From assembly GCA_903813345.2 (NCBI GenBank), contig CAIIXF020000007.1, positions 35,310,538 through 35,374,537 on the forward strand: a DNA stretch of 64,000 nt. The letters are read 5' to 3'. The translations under genes and the position numbers were made by a program. Positions 39,001 to 49,076 of this stretch are shown here, one piece after another. A model generated the notes under the pieces. That model had not been told where the DNA came from. It searched no databases and was given only the letters and a program-made list of their open reading frames with translations. Position 1 is the first letter of the stretch. Every line of letters starts with the position of its first letter. This stretch comes from Owenia fusiformis (lineage: Eukaryota > Annelida > Polychaeta > Sabellida > Oweniidae).

Positions 39001-39175
39001 TGGCTCTTAGTATGAAAATCTAGAACTGACTAATTTTTGGGCATTCTGGGTAAATTTTAAGATGGCCATTTTGGATATTCCCTCCTCAAATTGTGTCGGT
39101 AAAGTCTAGCTTGTCAACTCATTTTTAGGATAACCATTTGACGGGATCACCCAAAGGTGGGGACATTTTGTACAC
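36029..39175. repeat. Dispersed repeat with ATGTCCCCACC ends and an internal array
   Basis: The left end ATGTCCCCACCACA and the right end GGTGGGGACATTTTG are inverted. The left part has CTGTCTGTCCGTCCGTC-type repeats. From about 36930 to 39100 there are about 14 units, 150-165 bp each in the regular part, marked by GCCATTTTGGATTTTCCGTC and TTTCAAATTTTCAGGGATGA. A LINE is inserted at 36157-36860. No coding capacity of its own. Confidence 0.75.
36157..36860 (-). mobile_element. 5'-truncated non-LTR retrotransposon (LINE) with zinc-knuckle end
   Basis: The minus-strand frame 36371-36862 (163 aa) is the C-terminal end of a LINE ORF2. It contains RPIVPRDQRKCKLC followed by HFIFEC, a CCHC-type knuckle found after the reverse transcriptase in several LINE clades, and ends in a natural stop. 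A 3' untranslated part with an A-run (T-run at about 36158-36168) follows. The 5' end is truncated inside the host repeat. GATAT on both sides (about 36153 and 36849) is a possible target duplication. Confidence 0.75.
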
Positions 39176-39744
39176 ATTTGTGTTCTTGTATTTCAAAATG
39201 CATTCTGATTTATCAGAGTCTCACTTTAAATCTAACGCTTTGGTTATAGACAGTATTCCAAAGGATAATACTTTATGTGGATCCCACAATGTTCAAAAAG
39301 GTTCATGAATGTTGTTGTACGAAATGCCACAGTCGGTTTCTCGAGAGCTTGGGAGGTTTCAATTCAAGCCACAAATTTATCTCACTCTTACAGGTTTGAG
39401 TTCCCCTTCATTTCCCCTTCAAACACAATGATAATTGCTTAATATTTTAAGGGGGTCTCAAGAGGCACTAATCTGTTACTTCTGGAGATGCAATTTGGAA
39501 GAAGAGCTCGACTCTAATTTGCTAAATACAATACAATATAGAAGCGCATTAACAAAATGTTTGCATCACGTAGTGTCGTGTGTAGAACCGAGAGCATATC
39601 ACATCTTAAAATTGTAAATTTATTCTATGTAGTCCTTTCGGAAACTAGGAATCACACGATGCAACGAAGCATCGAGAATATCGGTTGTTTAATGTGTATC
39701 GAATATTGTATCGCAGATTATCATCAATTATCGAATATCGTATT
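39176..39744. other. Probable intron, nothing recognised
   Basis: Chance open frames only, no family resemblance. Confidence 0.5.
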
Positions 39745-40680
39745 ACAACATGTACGTGACAAACAGTACCTTATTTGAATTGAAAAATCCCATAACCATA
39801 CGTTTTGTCATAATATGAAGGTGATTTACCTTATTTGAATTGAAATCTCCCATAGCTTGAAGCTTTGTCACAACGTGTAGGTGACACACCTTATTTGAAT
39901 GAAATCTCCCATAGCTTGAAGCTTTGTCACACACGTGTAGGTGACACACCTTATTTGAATGAAATCTCCCATAGCTTTGTCACAACGTGTAGGTGATATA
40001 CCTTATTTGAATTGAAATATTCTTTATCCTGAAGTTTTATCACAGCGTGTAGGTGACATACCTTATTTGAATTAAAATATACCATAACCTGAGATTTCCT
40101 AACAATATTGGGTGACATTATTTGAATTGAAATATCTCACGACCTGAATTTTTGTCACAATATGACCTCAGTATCCCATAGCTTGAAGTTTTGTCAGAAA
40201 GTATGGTTGACATATCTCCTTTTAAATTGAAATATCTCATAACTTAAAGATTTGTCACAACTTGCAAGCACGTACAAACCTTATTTGAATTGAAATATCC
40301 CATTGCCAGAAGTTTTGTCATGATGTGTAGGTGACATGCCTAATTTGAACTAAAATATTTAACAGCCTGAAGTTTTGTCACGACGTATAGGTCACATACC
40401 TTATTCAAATTGAAATATCTCACGACCTGTAGCTTTGTCACACTTTGAAGGTGACATACCTTATTTGAATTGGAATATTGCATTGCCTGAGGTTTTGTCA
40501 CAACATGTAGGTGACACCTTTTTAAATTGAAATATCCCCTAACCCTAGGCTTTGTCACAAAGTATAGGTGGCATATCTTATTTGAATTGAATTATCCCAT
40601 AACCTGAAGTTTTGTCACAATATGTAGTTGACATACCTTATTTGATTGAATTACCTATAACCTGAAGTTTTGTCGCGTCA
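39745..40680. repeat. Minisatellite, about 15 copies of a 60-bp unit
   Basis: The unit contains CTTATTTGAATTGAAATATC, CCATAACCTGAAGTTTTGTC and ACAACATGTAGGTGACATAC. Units are imperfect (57-62 bp). Open frames across it on the minus strand are by-products of the period. Confidence 0.9.
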
Positions 40681-41164
40681 TTTTAGAGGCTTTTCAACTT
40701 TAATGTCTGATGTCCGGCCAAATGTTTATTCCATTTAGATTTTATAATATTTTGCATTTTAGAAGATTGGTTGCCGTTGGAACTGCAGTTTGTAATGGAT
40801 AAATGGCATGGTTGATCAACATTTCGGATTTACTATTCTTTCATTTTGAAAAAGTATGATCATGTCATTAGTAAAGGCCTAATTTGAGAAAAGCACATCA
40901 CATAGTTAAATCTATATATAAGATCCTATTTGAAACCCTGTGTTGTTCTTGGCCATGCTACACTTACTATTCCCATAGTGCACACCTTTTATTCCCAGAT
41001 TGCACACCTTTTTGATTTTGAAATTGGCTTTGATCTCAAGAACGTTGACCGCAACGGCTTTTTCATATTTTGGTCGAGGTCACAAGGATAATGACATATT
41101 ACGTTGATAATAACTAGAACACACATGAGTAGGGAATCCCATCGACGAATATGTAAGTCATTAG

Positions 41165-41345
41165 CTGCTGGCCCGACCCCCCCCCCTTTCGGTGGGCCCA
41201 GAAAAAAATTGGGCCTTAAGGCCCTAAAAGGTGGGCATTTTTTATCATTACTAGGCCTTTTAAGGCCTTATTTTTTAATTTCAGGCCAAATTTTAAAGAA
41301 AATGGGCCTCTTGTTGGTTCCCAGATCCGCCCCTGCTAAGGCTAT
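41165..41345. repeat. Dispersed repeat with GGGCC/GGCCC pairs (copy 1)
   Basis: Contains AAATTGGGCCTTAAGGCCC, GAAAATGGGCC and TTGGTTCCCAGATCCGCCCC. The same series, in the same order, recurs at 57745-57950. Noncoding; type unknown. Confidence 0.7.
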
Positions 41346-41725
41346 TCTTGCTAGATATCGTTCAGGGCGTATCACTTTAATAGTTTAGTTCTTGTTATTT
41401 CAGCCCTTGGTAATAATAGTAATATAATAGTAATCACATAGCGGGCAACATTATGAATTACTCCACGATGAGGTTATATTAGAAATAGATCCACATACTG
41501 TATACAAGTCAGACACAATGGTAATCAGACAACTGTGAACGAGTAGCTACTAACTATGGTTATACTAATGTTCAAATCGGCACAAGCAGGTGGAAAAATG
41601 CCATACGTTACCGTCCTATTCCAACGTCTCCTATTTATCATTGATGTTTGGGGAGTTTAGCTATATGCCATTGTCCTTTGGTTTTGATGACAGTTTGCTA
41701 CTTCGAGAGGCAAGTTTGGTTTTAC

Positions 41726-41760
41726 CATGGGCTTTCAATTAGTAGTTGAAAGCCCATGGT
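41726..41760. repeat. Perfect hairpin CCATGGGCTTTCAA
   Basis: CCATGGGCTTTCAA pairs with TTGAAAGCCCATGG over a seven-base loop, and TTTTAC flanks it directly on both sides. One arm (TTGAAAGCCCATGG) also occurs alone near 11353, followed by a similar TTTACTT..CTGGCC stretch. Confidence 0.75.
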
Positions 41761-41988
41761 TTTACTTCTGGCCAAGTTAAAATATGAATGCTAAACGGTT
41801 ACATGTACTAAAGAGAGTAAATGCAACAGGTTCAAATGACTCACATCTAACGACTATATTCAATATTCAAACTAGCTAGATAAAGACAATCTAGCAAATC
41901 CAGCTATCAAGACAAATTAGCAAAAGGTACGGCAGACAACATTTTTCAAAAAAAAATTGTATAGTATTATATTATAGTATTATAGTAC

Positions 41989-42172
41989 ATCAGAAACCAG
42001 TCAAATTCCTTACTTCAGAGAATATTTTTAATTTATTGAGACTTTCGACTAATATCCCTTAGTCTTTTTCAAAATTTTTTTTTTCTTTTTGAAAAAGACT
42101 AAGGGATATTAGATGAAAGTCTCAATAAATTAAAAATATTCTCTGAAGTAAAGAATTTGACTTGTTTCTGAT
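41989..42172. repeat. 184-bp hairpin element, about 85-bp arms
   Basis: The arms pair almost perfectly from ATCAGAAACCAGTCAAATTC to GAATTTGACTTGTTTCTGAT, including GAATATTTTTAATTTATTGA, with a loop of about 15 T/C-rich bases. A MITE formed almost only of its inverted repeat is likely. Confidence 0.85.
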
Positions 42173-42619
42173 ATATTAACCAGAGAGATGAACTTACATA
42201 GAACTATTATAGTACATGTATATAATAATGATTTCATTATATCCATAGAAAGTACAACTGATTTGACTATTCCTAACTTGATTACGTTTCTGTTACTACC
42301 CCCATCCCCCAGATCAATACGCTTATTGGGTATTTGGGACCAAAACCTAATTGTTGGATCAACAGGCTATACTGTCCCTGGACAGTATCCTTATTTCAAA
42401 ACATTACAAGGATAATTGTTTGAAGGGGGAACCAACAACTGAGCAACAACGTAACTAAGAAGAATGGAAGAATATGCAGCAGGAATGCTTAAAGACACGA
42501 AAGAGTAAAGGACCAAAAAATTATTTAAACCCACGCAAAGAAGAAACATTGAATAGTACAACCCGTCTGGTGCAACAAAACCCAATCATCCCAAACAATG
42601 ATGTAACGAAAAACAGAAA

Positions 42620-42760
42620 CATCGGGGAGTTTAAGCTTGCATATAGAATCGAAACGCCGACCTATACGTATGACCAATCGCCCACACAAATGCATCGCTT
42701 GAATATTTTCCGTTCAGGTTTAGGTTGTGAAAAACATTGTAAGCTTAAACTCCCCAATGT
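42620..42760. mobile_element. Small MITE with 19-bp inverted ends
   Basis: CATCGGGGAGTTTAAGCTT (42620-42638) and AAGCTTAAACTCCCCAATG (42741-42759) are inverted with one mismatch. CAGAAA is present on both sides (42614-42619, 42761-42766) and may be the target duplication. Noncoding interior. Confidence 0.6.
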
Positions 42761-42766
42761 CAGAAA

Positions 42767-43679
42767 TCTGTAACTTGATATTTCTGCGGAGAAAGACCAA
42801 ACAGAAGATGAAACTCTTGCAATTTCCTTTCTAATTCTAAAGCTCCAACATATTACTAGAAAATTTCATAAAATAACTCACTCCGACTTCTCAATAGGCC
42901 ATTTATGACGGCAGTTAATTTGAGAAACTCGAGAAATGATTGGGATTGGTCTTCTATTTGATTAGATTTACGCGGCGATTATGTCAACTAAACAGATGTA
43001 CAGCGACTTCAGTAGCAAATGTTCTCTTAAATCGAATCCTTTTCACACCAATCAATGACAATTTGCAGCTGAAAATCCACTAAATTCAGCTCCAACAGCA
43101 AATTAGCCATCAATTCTTCGAGTAATTTGGCAGAATGTGAACATCCGGAACTCCCTTGAGACATAATGGAAACATCGGAAAAATTGCAATTTCAAATAAC
43201 CAAGGCCGGAATTGTGATTTAGCTGTGATATTTATTTTCAAAGAAGTCTGTGTACCCGATCCAATAGTGTGATTTCTCGTCTTGAGATAGCTTCATTCAT
43301 GTCATTTACAACACTTGGCTCTGTGCGTGGTACTCATATATTATACAGGTGGTCCTAAAAGGTGAGCTCTTGCAACAGGCTATCTCAATTATTACCCGCA
43401 TAGCGGTCTAATATTCTCACATGTTTTAGAGGAAGGTCAAACGTTTTTGTGGGTACCATGAATATCACCCATCCCTAATCTTGCAGAAGTTACATGGCAT
43501 CAACAGATATGCCTGATTAAAGGGTGATGTTCTGAGTCCATGCTCCATGTTTTGGATAACTAAACTTTAGATACAACCTTGTTTCCTTAAAATAAAGAAA
43601 AATGCATTAGAAATGCAAAATACCCCTGTAGATATGCTGGATAGAACAGTGAATAACTCAACATTTGTGCTGCAGCAAA
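42767..43679. other. Probable intron, nothing recognised
   Basis: No repeats, RNA motifs or convincing frames. Confidence 0.5.
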
Positions 43680-43870
43680 ACATTGCTTTGTTGTGGTAAT
43701 ACATAGCTTTATTGTGGCACCACATTGCTTCATTGTTGCTTTACATTGTTTGATTGTGGCATCACATTGCTTTATTGTTGCTTTGTACATTGCTTTATTG
43801 TTGCTTTACATTGCCTCACTGTGGCATCGTATGTATTGCTTGATTGTGGCACCACATTGCCGCAATTACT
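43680..43870. repeat. Minisatellite of TTGC..TTACATTG units
   Basis: Eight or so 23-26-bp units alternating CATTGCTTTATTGTTGCTTT and CATTGTTTGATTGTGGCACC types. Open frames rich in Cys/Ile/Val/Ala on both strands are a consequence of the repeat. Confidence 0.8.
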
Positions 43871-44809
43871 GGTCTACGACAACGATTTACTATACTTCTA
43901 TTCTATTCCTAATTGGGAACATTTCGTGTGAATGTTGAATTCGTAATCCAATTTTATGGTTAGAGATGGAAAGGACTATTCCCAACTGAAATCTGACTTT
44001 AGATCAATCTATTAAATATTCATTTATCGTAGTTGATAGAGAATGTCAAAAATAACCCTCTGAGAATTTTGTTGTCTATATTCATTACAATATGATATAA
44101 CGTATGGCTTCGTTATTATGAGAGTCCGTGTCATAAGTTTGTATAATTTCTACGATGTCCAACAGTTCTTATTTACTTCAGGGTGATTTCTAATGTTATC
44201 TGCCATGAGATTTTGAAAGCGTAGTCCACTTTTCCAATTACCCAAATGCATTTAGTACTTTCTATATTTTATCTGGCTGGTCACTCAATTCTTCTAAAGG
44301 TCAGCACTAGGATTGCACTAACTTTGCACTAACTAGTCTTGTTAGGTGTTATTTGCATTTCACTAGTCACAAGCTCGTGATTATGATCATACAAACGACA
44401 AAGACAATAGGATGCTCAAATCCTTGATTTATAGAGCAAACCCCGATAATTCAAGCAAATCTGCAATGCCAAACAATAAAGCACTACTTGATCGACACAT
44501 CATTATATATCACATAAAAAAGTAAATCTGTTTTATCTTATTACTCTTGGGAAAACAATTTCTCAAAATGTCTATTAAAATTGCTAGACATAAATTCTGT
44601 ATCAAATCGATTTTTCAAAGTTCCATGTCTGTGAAAATGCCTTTAAACAATAAAATTGTGTTTATGGAATCGATCGTATAGTGTTAACGTGTTAGCCATA
44701 TACACTAGAGACTTTACGCTAACCACTGTTTTATAATTAAAGTCTCGTTAGTGAAACACTATACAATGCTATGTAGAATAGCCATAAATATTAGATAGGT
44801 TCTGTACTG

Positions 44810-44907
44810 GATAAAGCATAAGAATGAGATTTTATAAGAAATAATACACCGAAGGCCGAAGGCCTGAGGTTATTATTTCTTATCAAATCGAATTCGAATG
44901 CTTTATC
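44810..44907. repeat. 98-bp imperfect hairpin
   Basis: GATAAAGCAT pairs with ATGCTTTATC, and ATAAGAAATAATA with TATTATTTCTTAT, with a GAAGGCCGAAGGCCTGAGG loop. Likely a small fold-back element. Confidence 0.65.
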
Positions 44908-46117
44908 TTACTTAAATCACACAGACTCTTATCACAGGCAAAGGGTCTATTATATTACAGTTAAAAGGTCTTTAATCCGGAAAATGTGATTTCTTTTGTA
45001 TTGACTATTCAAACTGTGAATTTTGCAAACTTTTGCTCACAATGACCCTGGCTCTTATTGGTTAAAATTTGTTGTTATATAGCCAATTAATTGTAACAAC
45101 AAAAAGAGTTGGTTGCATTGACCTCATGAGTGTGAGTTGATGTAAGTGACTGAGTGGGCTATAATTAGTCTAGCTTCAGTGCACTACAGGTGACTGTCCA
45201 GTCCAGAACATTGAATTTGAATACAGCAGAATATTTGTAAGTAAGACAAGATCAATGATGTAGATAGCAACAAAAAATAAAATAAATTGTTTTATTCTAA
45301 AGAATGCACAGTAACAAGAGAAGGGTACATGTATTTTTGTATATTGTTTTTAGGAATTGAAAACTATCAAAAACTGTCAATGGTCATTTATGTCTCACTT
45401 GTTTTTGATAGCTTGCCAAGTGTACATTCTTTAAAAACAATAGAAAAATAATGCACTTTCCTTTTGATAAAACCATACATTCTTAAAAATAAACCACAGC
45501 AAATTCTATTGTGTTGCTACCCAAGTGGGATTTAAAATATAGAATAACATGTGTTTTAGAAACCCATTATTGTAACTGATTGACAAATAAGGAGCTTTTA
45601 TTGGCAAAAGCTAATCGCAGAAATTGAGTTCATATTTCGGAATAACGAACGGAAAATTAACTTTGGTATATTTACAAGCCGCTTTTCATATGCCTACGTC
45701 CAAAAAACAAATTGTCCACCAAACAGCAGTATAGAAATAGTGCAGTGACTGCAATACAGGGAGATAGTGCAGAATATTCCTTAAGGGAATATCGTACTAA
45801 TGACTGGTCACATGACTTAACTGCTGATTAGTACTTTTCATATTCCTTGTTAACAGGGAATAAGTTAATCTATTTCATAGCACGTGACCATGAATACGCC
45901 AATGAGCATCTAGAATGCATTTTGGGTATACAATAACATTGGTTATCGCCCGAGTGAAAATTTAGTGGGCATTTAGCCTAAAACCTGCATTTGAAAACAA
46001 CACATTTAGAACATTCTTACAGCGTTTGTTTTAGGTTCATAATATTTTAACCTCTACTTAATGATGCCATTGCAGAGCCAAGAAAAATGTAAATTGTTGT
46101 ATGTAAATATATTTCAG
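44908..46117. other. Probable intron; weak inverted repeat at 45784-45856
   Basis: GGGAATATCGTACTAAT pairs imperfectly with ATTAGTACTTTTCATATTCC. A TTTTGATAGCTTGCCAAG stretch and its near complement flank 45360-45440. No gene before the 46118 acceptor. Confidence 0.45.
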
Positions 46118-47247
46118 AGTCGTCCGGAATCAAGTGCTATAATTGTGAAGATGAGACCTCCAACTTCCTATGTATGAGTGACGCTAAGTTGATGAACTGT
46201 GCCGATGGCTATAACACTTGTCAGACAATAGTCAGTTTTTCAGGTATGTAATACAAGAGTTTTCAGGTATTCCAGTCCATAGAAAGTAGTCAGACTATAT
46301 TCCGTTATTTGGCTATGTCAGACAAAAGTCAGTTATTTAGGTATGTAATACAAGAGGTAGTTTTCAGGTATGTTATACGAGAGTTTTTCAGGTATTCCAG
46401 TCTATAGAAAGTAGTCAGACTATATTCAGTTATTTGGCTATGTCAGACAAAAGTCAGTTATTCAGGTACGTAAGACAAGAGTTAGTTTTCAGGTGTGTAA
46501 TACGAGAGTTTTTTCAGGTATTCCAGTCTATAGAACGTAGTCAGAGTATATTCAGTTATTCAGGTATATCAGAAAAAGTTGGTTATTAAGGTCAATCATT
46601 TTTGTCCAAAATGATTCCCACTATTTTGAAAATGTAAATCTTAACCATAGGATGAAGGCACGTCATTTACATGTCATGTGCTTATTAGTTTGATAGATGT
46701 CATTCAGGTTTTAAGACGAGCGTGACATCTTTATATTCACCCAATCGATGCTATAATAACTTAACAGGGAACCATTTAATAATAGAAGTGTGTTAAAGTT
46801 AAGAAGTCATAAACTCAATTGTTCTCTAACGATGAAGTCATTTTGATGATCACAACAATGAATTTAGAAATAGGTATTCTTAACTTTACAAAAATTTAAC
46901 TACTCAAGGACAAATTCCCAAGATCAATTTTCTTTTACTTTATGTAGTTTTTGTTGATTCCGTGGTTGCAATTTGTAGATAGAGTATATGTGGTGCTGTT
47001 TTCTTTTCCAGAAGTTAGTGAAAAGCTGTCGATCACAAAAACATGCTCAAAGGAGAGGTCGTGTGAGCTTCAACAGAATGAAACCAGGATATCCTCACCA
47101 TGTGACAAATCCCTTTCAAGTTGGACGTGTACAACTTGTTGCTACGAAAATGCATGCAACGTGAACAGTGCCTCAAAATATACAATTAACTACACTATAA
47201 TCTCACTGCTTCAAATTATACAATTACTTAACATAATTTTAAAATAA
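46118..47247 (+). CDS. Ly-6/uPAR-like three-finger protein, two exons
   Basis: Exon 46118-46243 (acceptor TTTCAG, donor GTATGT) joins exon 47012-47247 (acceptor TTTTCCAG, TAA at 47245) with matching phase 1. The joined sequence starts SSGIKCYNCED and ends its cysteine module with CTTCCYENACN, the CxxC opening and CCxxxxCN closing of the Ly-6/uPAR three-finger domain. Twelve cysteines are present, versus the usual ten. After it comes a hydrophobic tail (YTIISLLQIIQLL) to the C-terminus, which suggests a GPI-anchor signal and a cell-surface protein. The signal peptide must come from an upstream exon, and 32805-32868 is a phase-matched candidate. Ligand and role cannot be told. Confidence 0.8.
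46215..46590. repeat. Tandem repeat of about 125 bp copying the Ly-6 exon donor
   Basis: The unit includes the last bases of the 46118-46243 exon plus its donor (GTCAGACAAAAGTCAGTTAT then AGGTATGTAATACAAGAG). Copies follow in the intron, with GGTATTCCAGTC marking each at about 46266, 46391 and 46516. Extra donor-like sites therefore occur at about 46338, 46369, 46463 and 46490. Confidence 0.8.
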
Positions 47248-47304
47248 TTCTAAAGCCATTATCTTTTAACGATTTCACGTTTTCGACGCCATCCAAGGGG
47301 CTAA

Positions 47305-48297
47305 TTATGGACAAGCAGGTGGTTGATAGCCACTACAATTTTGAAAAACGAAGTCCGTAATGTTGACTTCACTTCCACCAGACACTGGTCGACACCTTGC
47401 CTGTCTCCACACAGGCCACGAGGCAAAAAATCGTTCTAACCAAGCCAGTTCACACCCACATACAAATGGATTGGAATCTACCCATAATGTGGTCAGGGCA
47501 GTGAGTTTCTCGAATGTACACCTCTCGAGTGTGGTCAGGTTGTTGTTGGCGACTACAATTCGGTCCACGCTTGATTCAAGTCCTACATAAGCTTGCGGAT
47601 CTATATTCAGGATAAGAGTCCTCTGCAAATTGAGACTTGTCAATGCATTCATGTTGTTGAAAATACCACTCGGGAGGCTGGAAGGGGAAAATGTGTTATA
47701 ACTCAAATCAAGGATTTGAAGTGCAGAGAGGGATTTCAAAGCATCGGGAATTCCGGGTAGCTGGTTATAGGCCAGATCTATTTCTTGCAACGAAGTGCTT
47801 TGTCCAGCAAAAGCTGTTTCACCCACCGTAATTAATCTATTTCCTCGTCCATCGAAGTCCCTAAGACTTGTCATATGATCAAGTGCACCGTTTGGTATTT
47901 CAGTGAGCCTGTTATAGGCAACGTCCATTTCTTGAACAAGCGTTAGACTCTTCAAAGCGTTAGCTGGGAAAGTCGTAATTTGGTTGTTTCTTAGATCTAA
48001 AGAAAATAAATTCGGCATCGCGTCAAATGCATTTTCAAAAATGTCCGTTACACCACTGTCCCTAAACGAAATCCGGTAGACATCACGACCTCCTGGATTA
48101 ACGATCTCGAGAGTCCCAATGGGAAAGCCATTGAACCTCAGTCCTGAACAGTCCACGGAATATCGTCCAACAGATTCTACGTATGAACAATAGCAGTATA
48201 GCCTCGGTCCCAAGTCACACGATCCAGAAACTTGTCCTGAACTGATGTCCAAGATGGATAAAGAGTACAATAGCACAAATGCAACCACTTTCGTCAT
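47305..48297 (-). CDS. Secreted leucine-rich-repeat protein, paralogue 1
   Basis: 330 aa, single exon. I start at the inner ATG (48297) because it opens a signal peptide (VVAFVLLYSLSIL) and the homologous Met starts the other paralogue; the frame stays open to 48333. After cleavage near residue 21 come an N-terminal cysteine cap (C27, C35, C37, C50), about seven LRRs of the LxxLxLxxNxL type, and a C-terminal cap from residue 276 (NPFVCGCELAWLERFF; C280, C282, C302, C321). No membrane segment, so it is secreted. The layout resembles proteins annotated as the oplophorus-luciferin monooxygenase non-catalytic subunit, a name given by similarity; a luminescence role should not be assumed. Its partner and regulation are unknown. 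Confidence 0.88.
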   Translation of the reverse strand: MTKVVAFVLLYSLSILDISSGQVSGSCDLGPRLYCYCSYVESVGRYSVDCSGLRFNGFPIGTLEIVNPGGRDVYRISFRDSGVTDIFENAFDAMPNLFSLDLRNNQITTFPANALKSLTLVQEMDVAYNRLTEIPNGALDHMTSLRDFDGRGNRLITVGETAFAGQSTSLQEIDLAYNQLPGIPDALKSLSALQILDLSYNTFSPSSLPSGIFNNMNALTSLNLQRTLILNIDPQAYVGLESSVDRIVVANNNLTTLERCTFEKLTALTTLWVDSNPFVCGCELAWLERFFASWPVWRQARCRPVSGGSEVNITDFVFQNCSGYQPPACP

Positions 48298-49076
48298 TGT
48301 TATTTGTTGGAAGAAATTGTTCAAGCTTATCATATGCTCATTTTAGATGTTGAAATACAGTAGTGTTTTTATCATATGTTGATTTCAATAGCCTATAGGG
48401 CATGCTGAACCATATTATATGTGTGAGTTAACATGTGTTCGTGCTTTTCTTGAGAATTCATATCTTGATTTGATTCAATTTTACAACTGCACCAAAAACA
48501 ATCAAAAAGTTGATAATGAATGATACACAAAGCCGGAAGCTATGCATTATGGGAGATGTGAATTTACATACAAAACACCGAATACTTAGAATGTGAAGTG
48601 ACTGTCATTCTTTAAATTTGAAAAATGTTACATTTCTATTAGTTGACTGGGACAATAATCCAAAAGCAAATCATATTTACAATTAACGTTGTCGTAATAA
48701 TTTGGTTATTGCGTGTTGTGGCTACAGAGAAAAGTGAATGACACAAATACATTCAAAATTTACTGATTACTATATTTTAACTTATGTCACCAAAACAATT
48801 TATGTTATATGGACTCTCAGTGTTAAATGAGGTGATATGTATGTTCGAACAACATGCGTTGACCATTCTGAATACTGAACTCAACCACCCATGTCGGTCA
48901 CGAGATGTTCCCTTTCCCAGGATGTGGTACTCATAAAGGTATCTCATCATAAAATCAACGATGTAATTAGTTGTGGAAAGTGAACTAAGATCTTTGATGA
49001 ATGGAAATCACAAAATGATGAACAGGTACTCCTCTAGGTTCCGATCAATTGACGATGTCACAATCTTTTTGTCACT
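48298..49076. other. Intergenic between LRR gene 1 and GPCR
   Basis: No repeats or frames of note. It contains the 5' flank of LRR gene 1 and the 3' flank of the GPCR, both on the minus strand. Confidence 0.5.

Noticed and set aside
17449-40680. CRISPR-like arrays
   Set aside because: The tandem arrays lack constant-repeat/unique-spacer structure; whole units repeat, and the DNA is eukaryotic.
43587-43938. Cys/Ile/Val-rich frames on both strands
   Set aside because: They arise from the 23-26-bp minisatellite.
47360-47590. Plus-strand frame identical at 47360 and 53198
   Set aside because: It is antisense shadow of the two LRR genes; identity comes from the conserved sense sequence.
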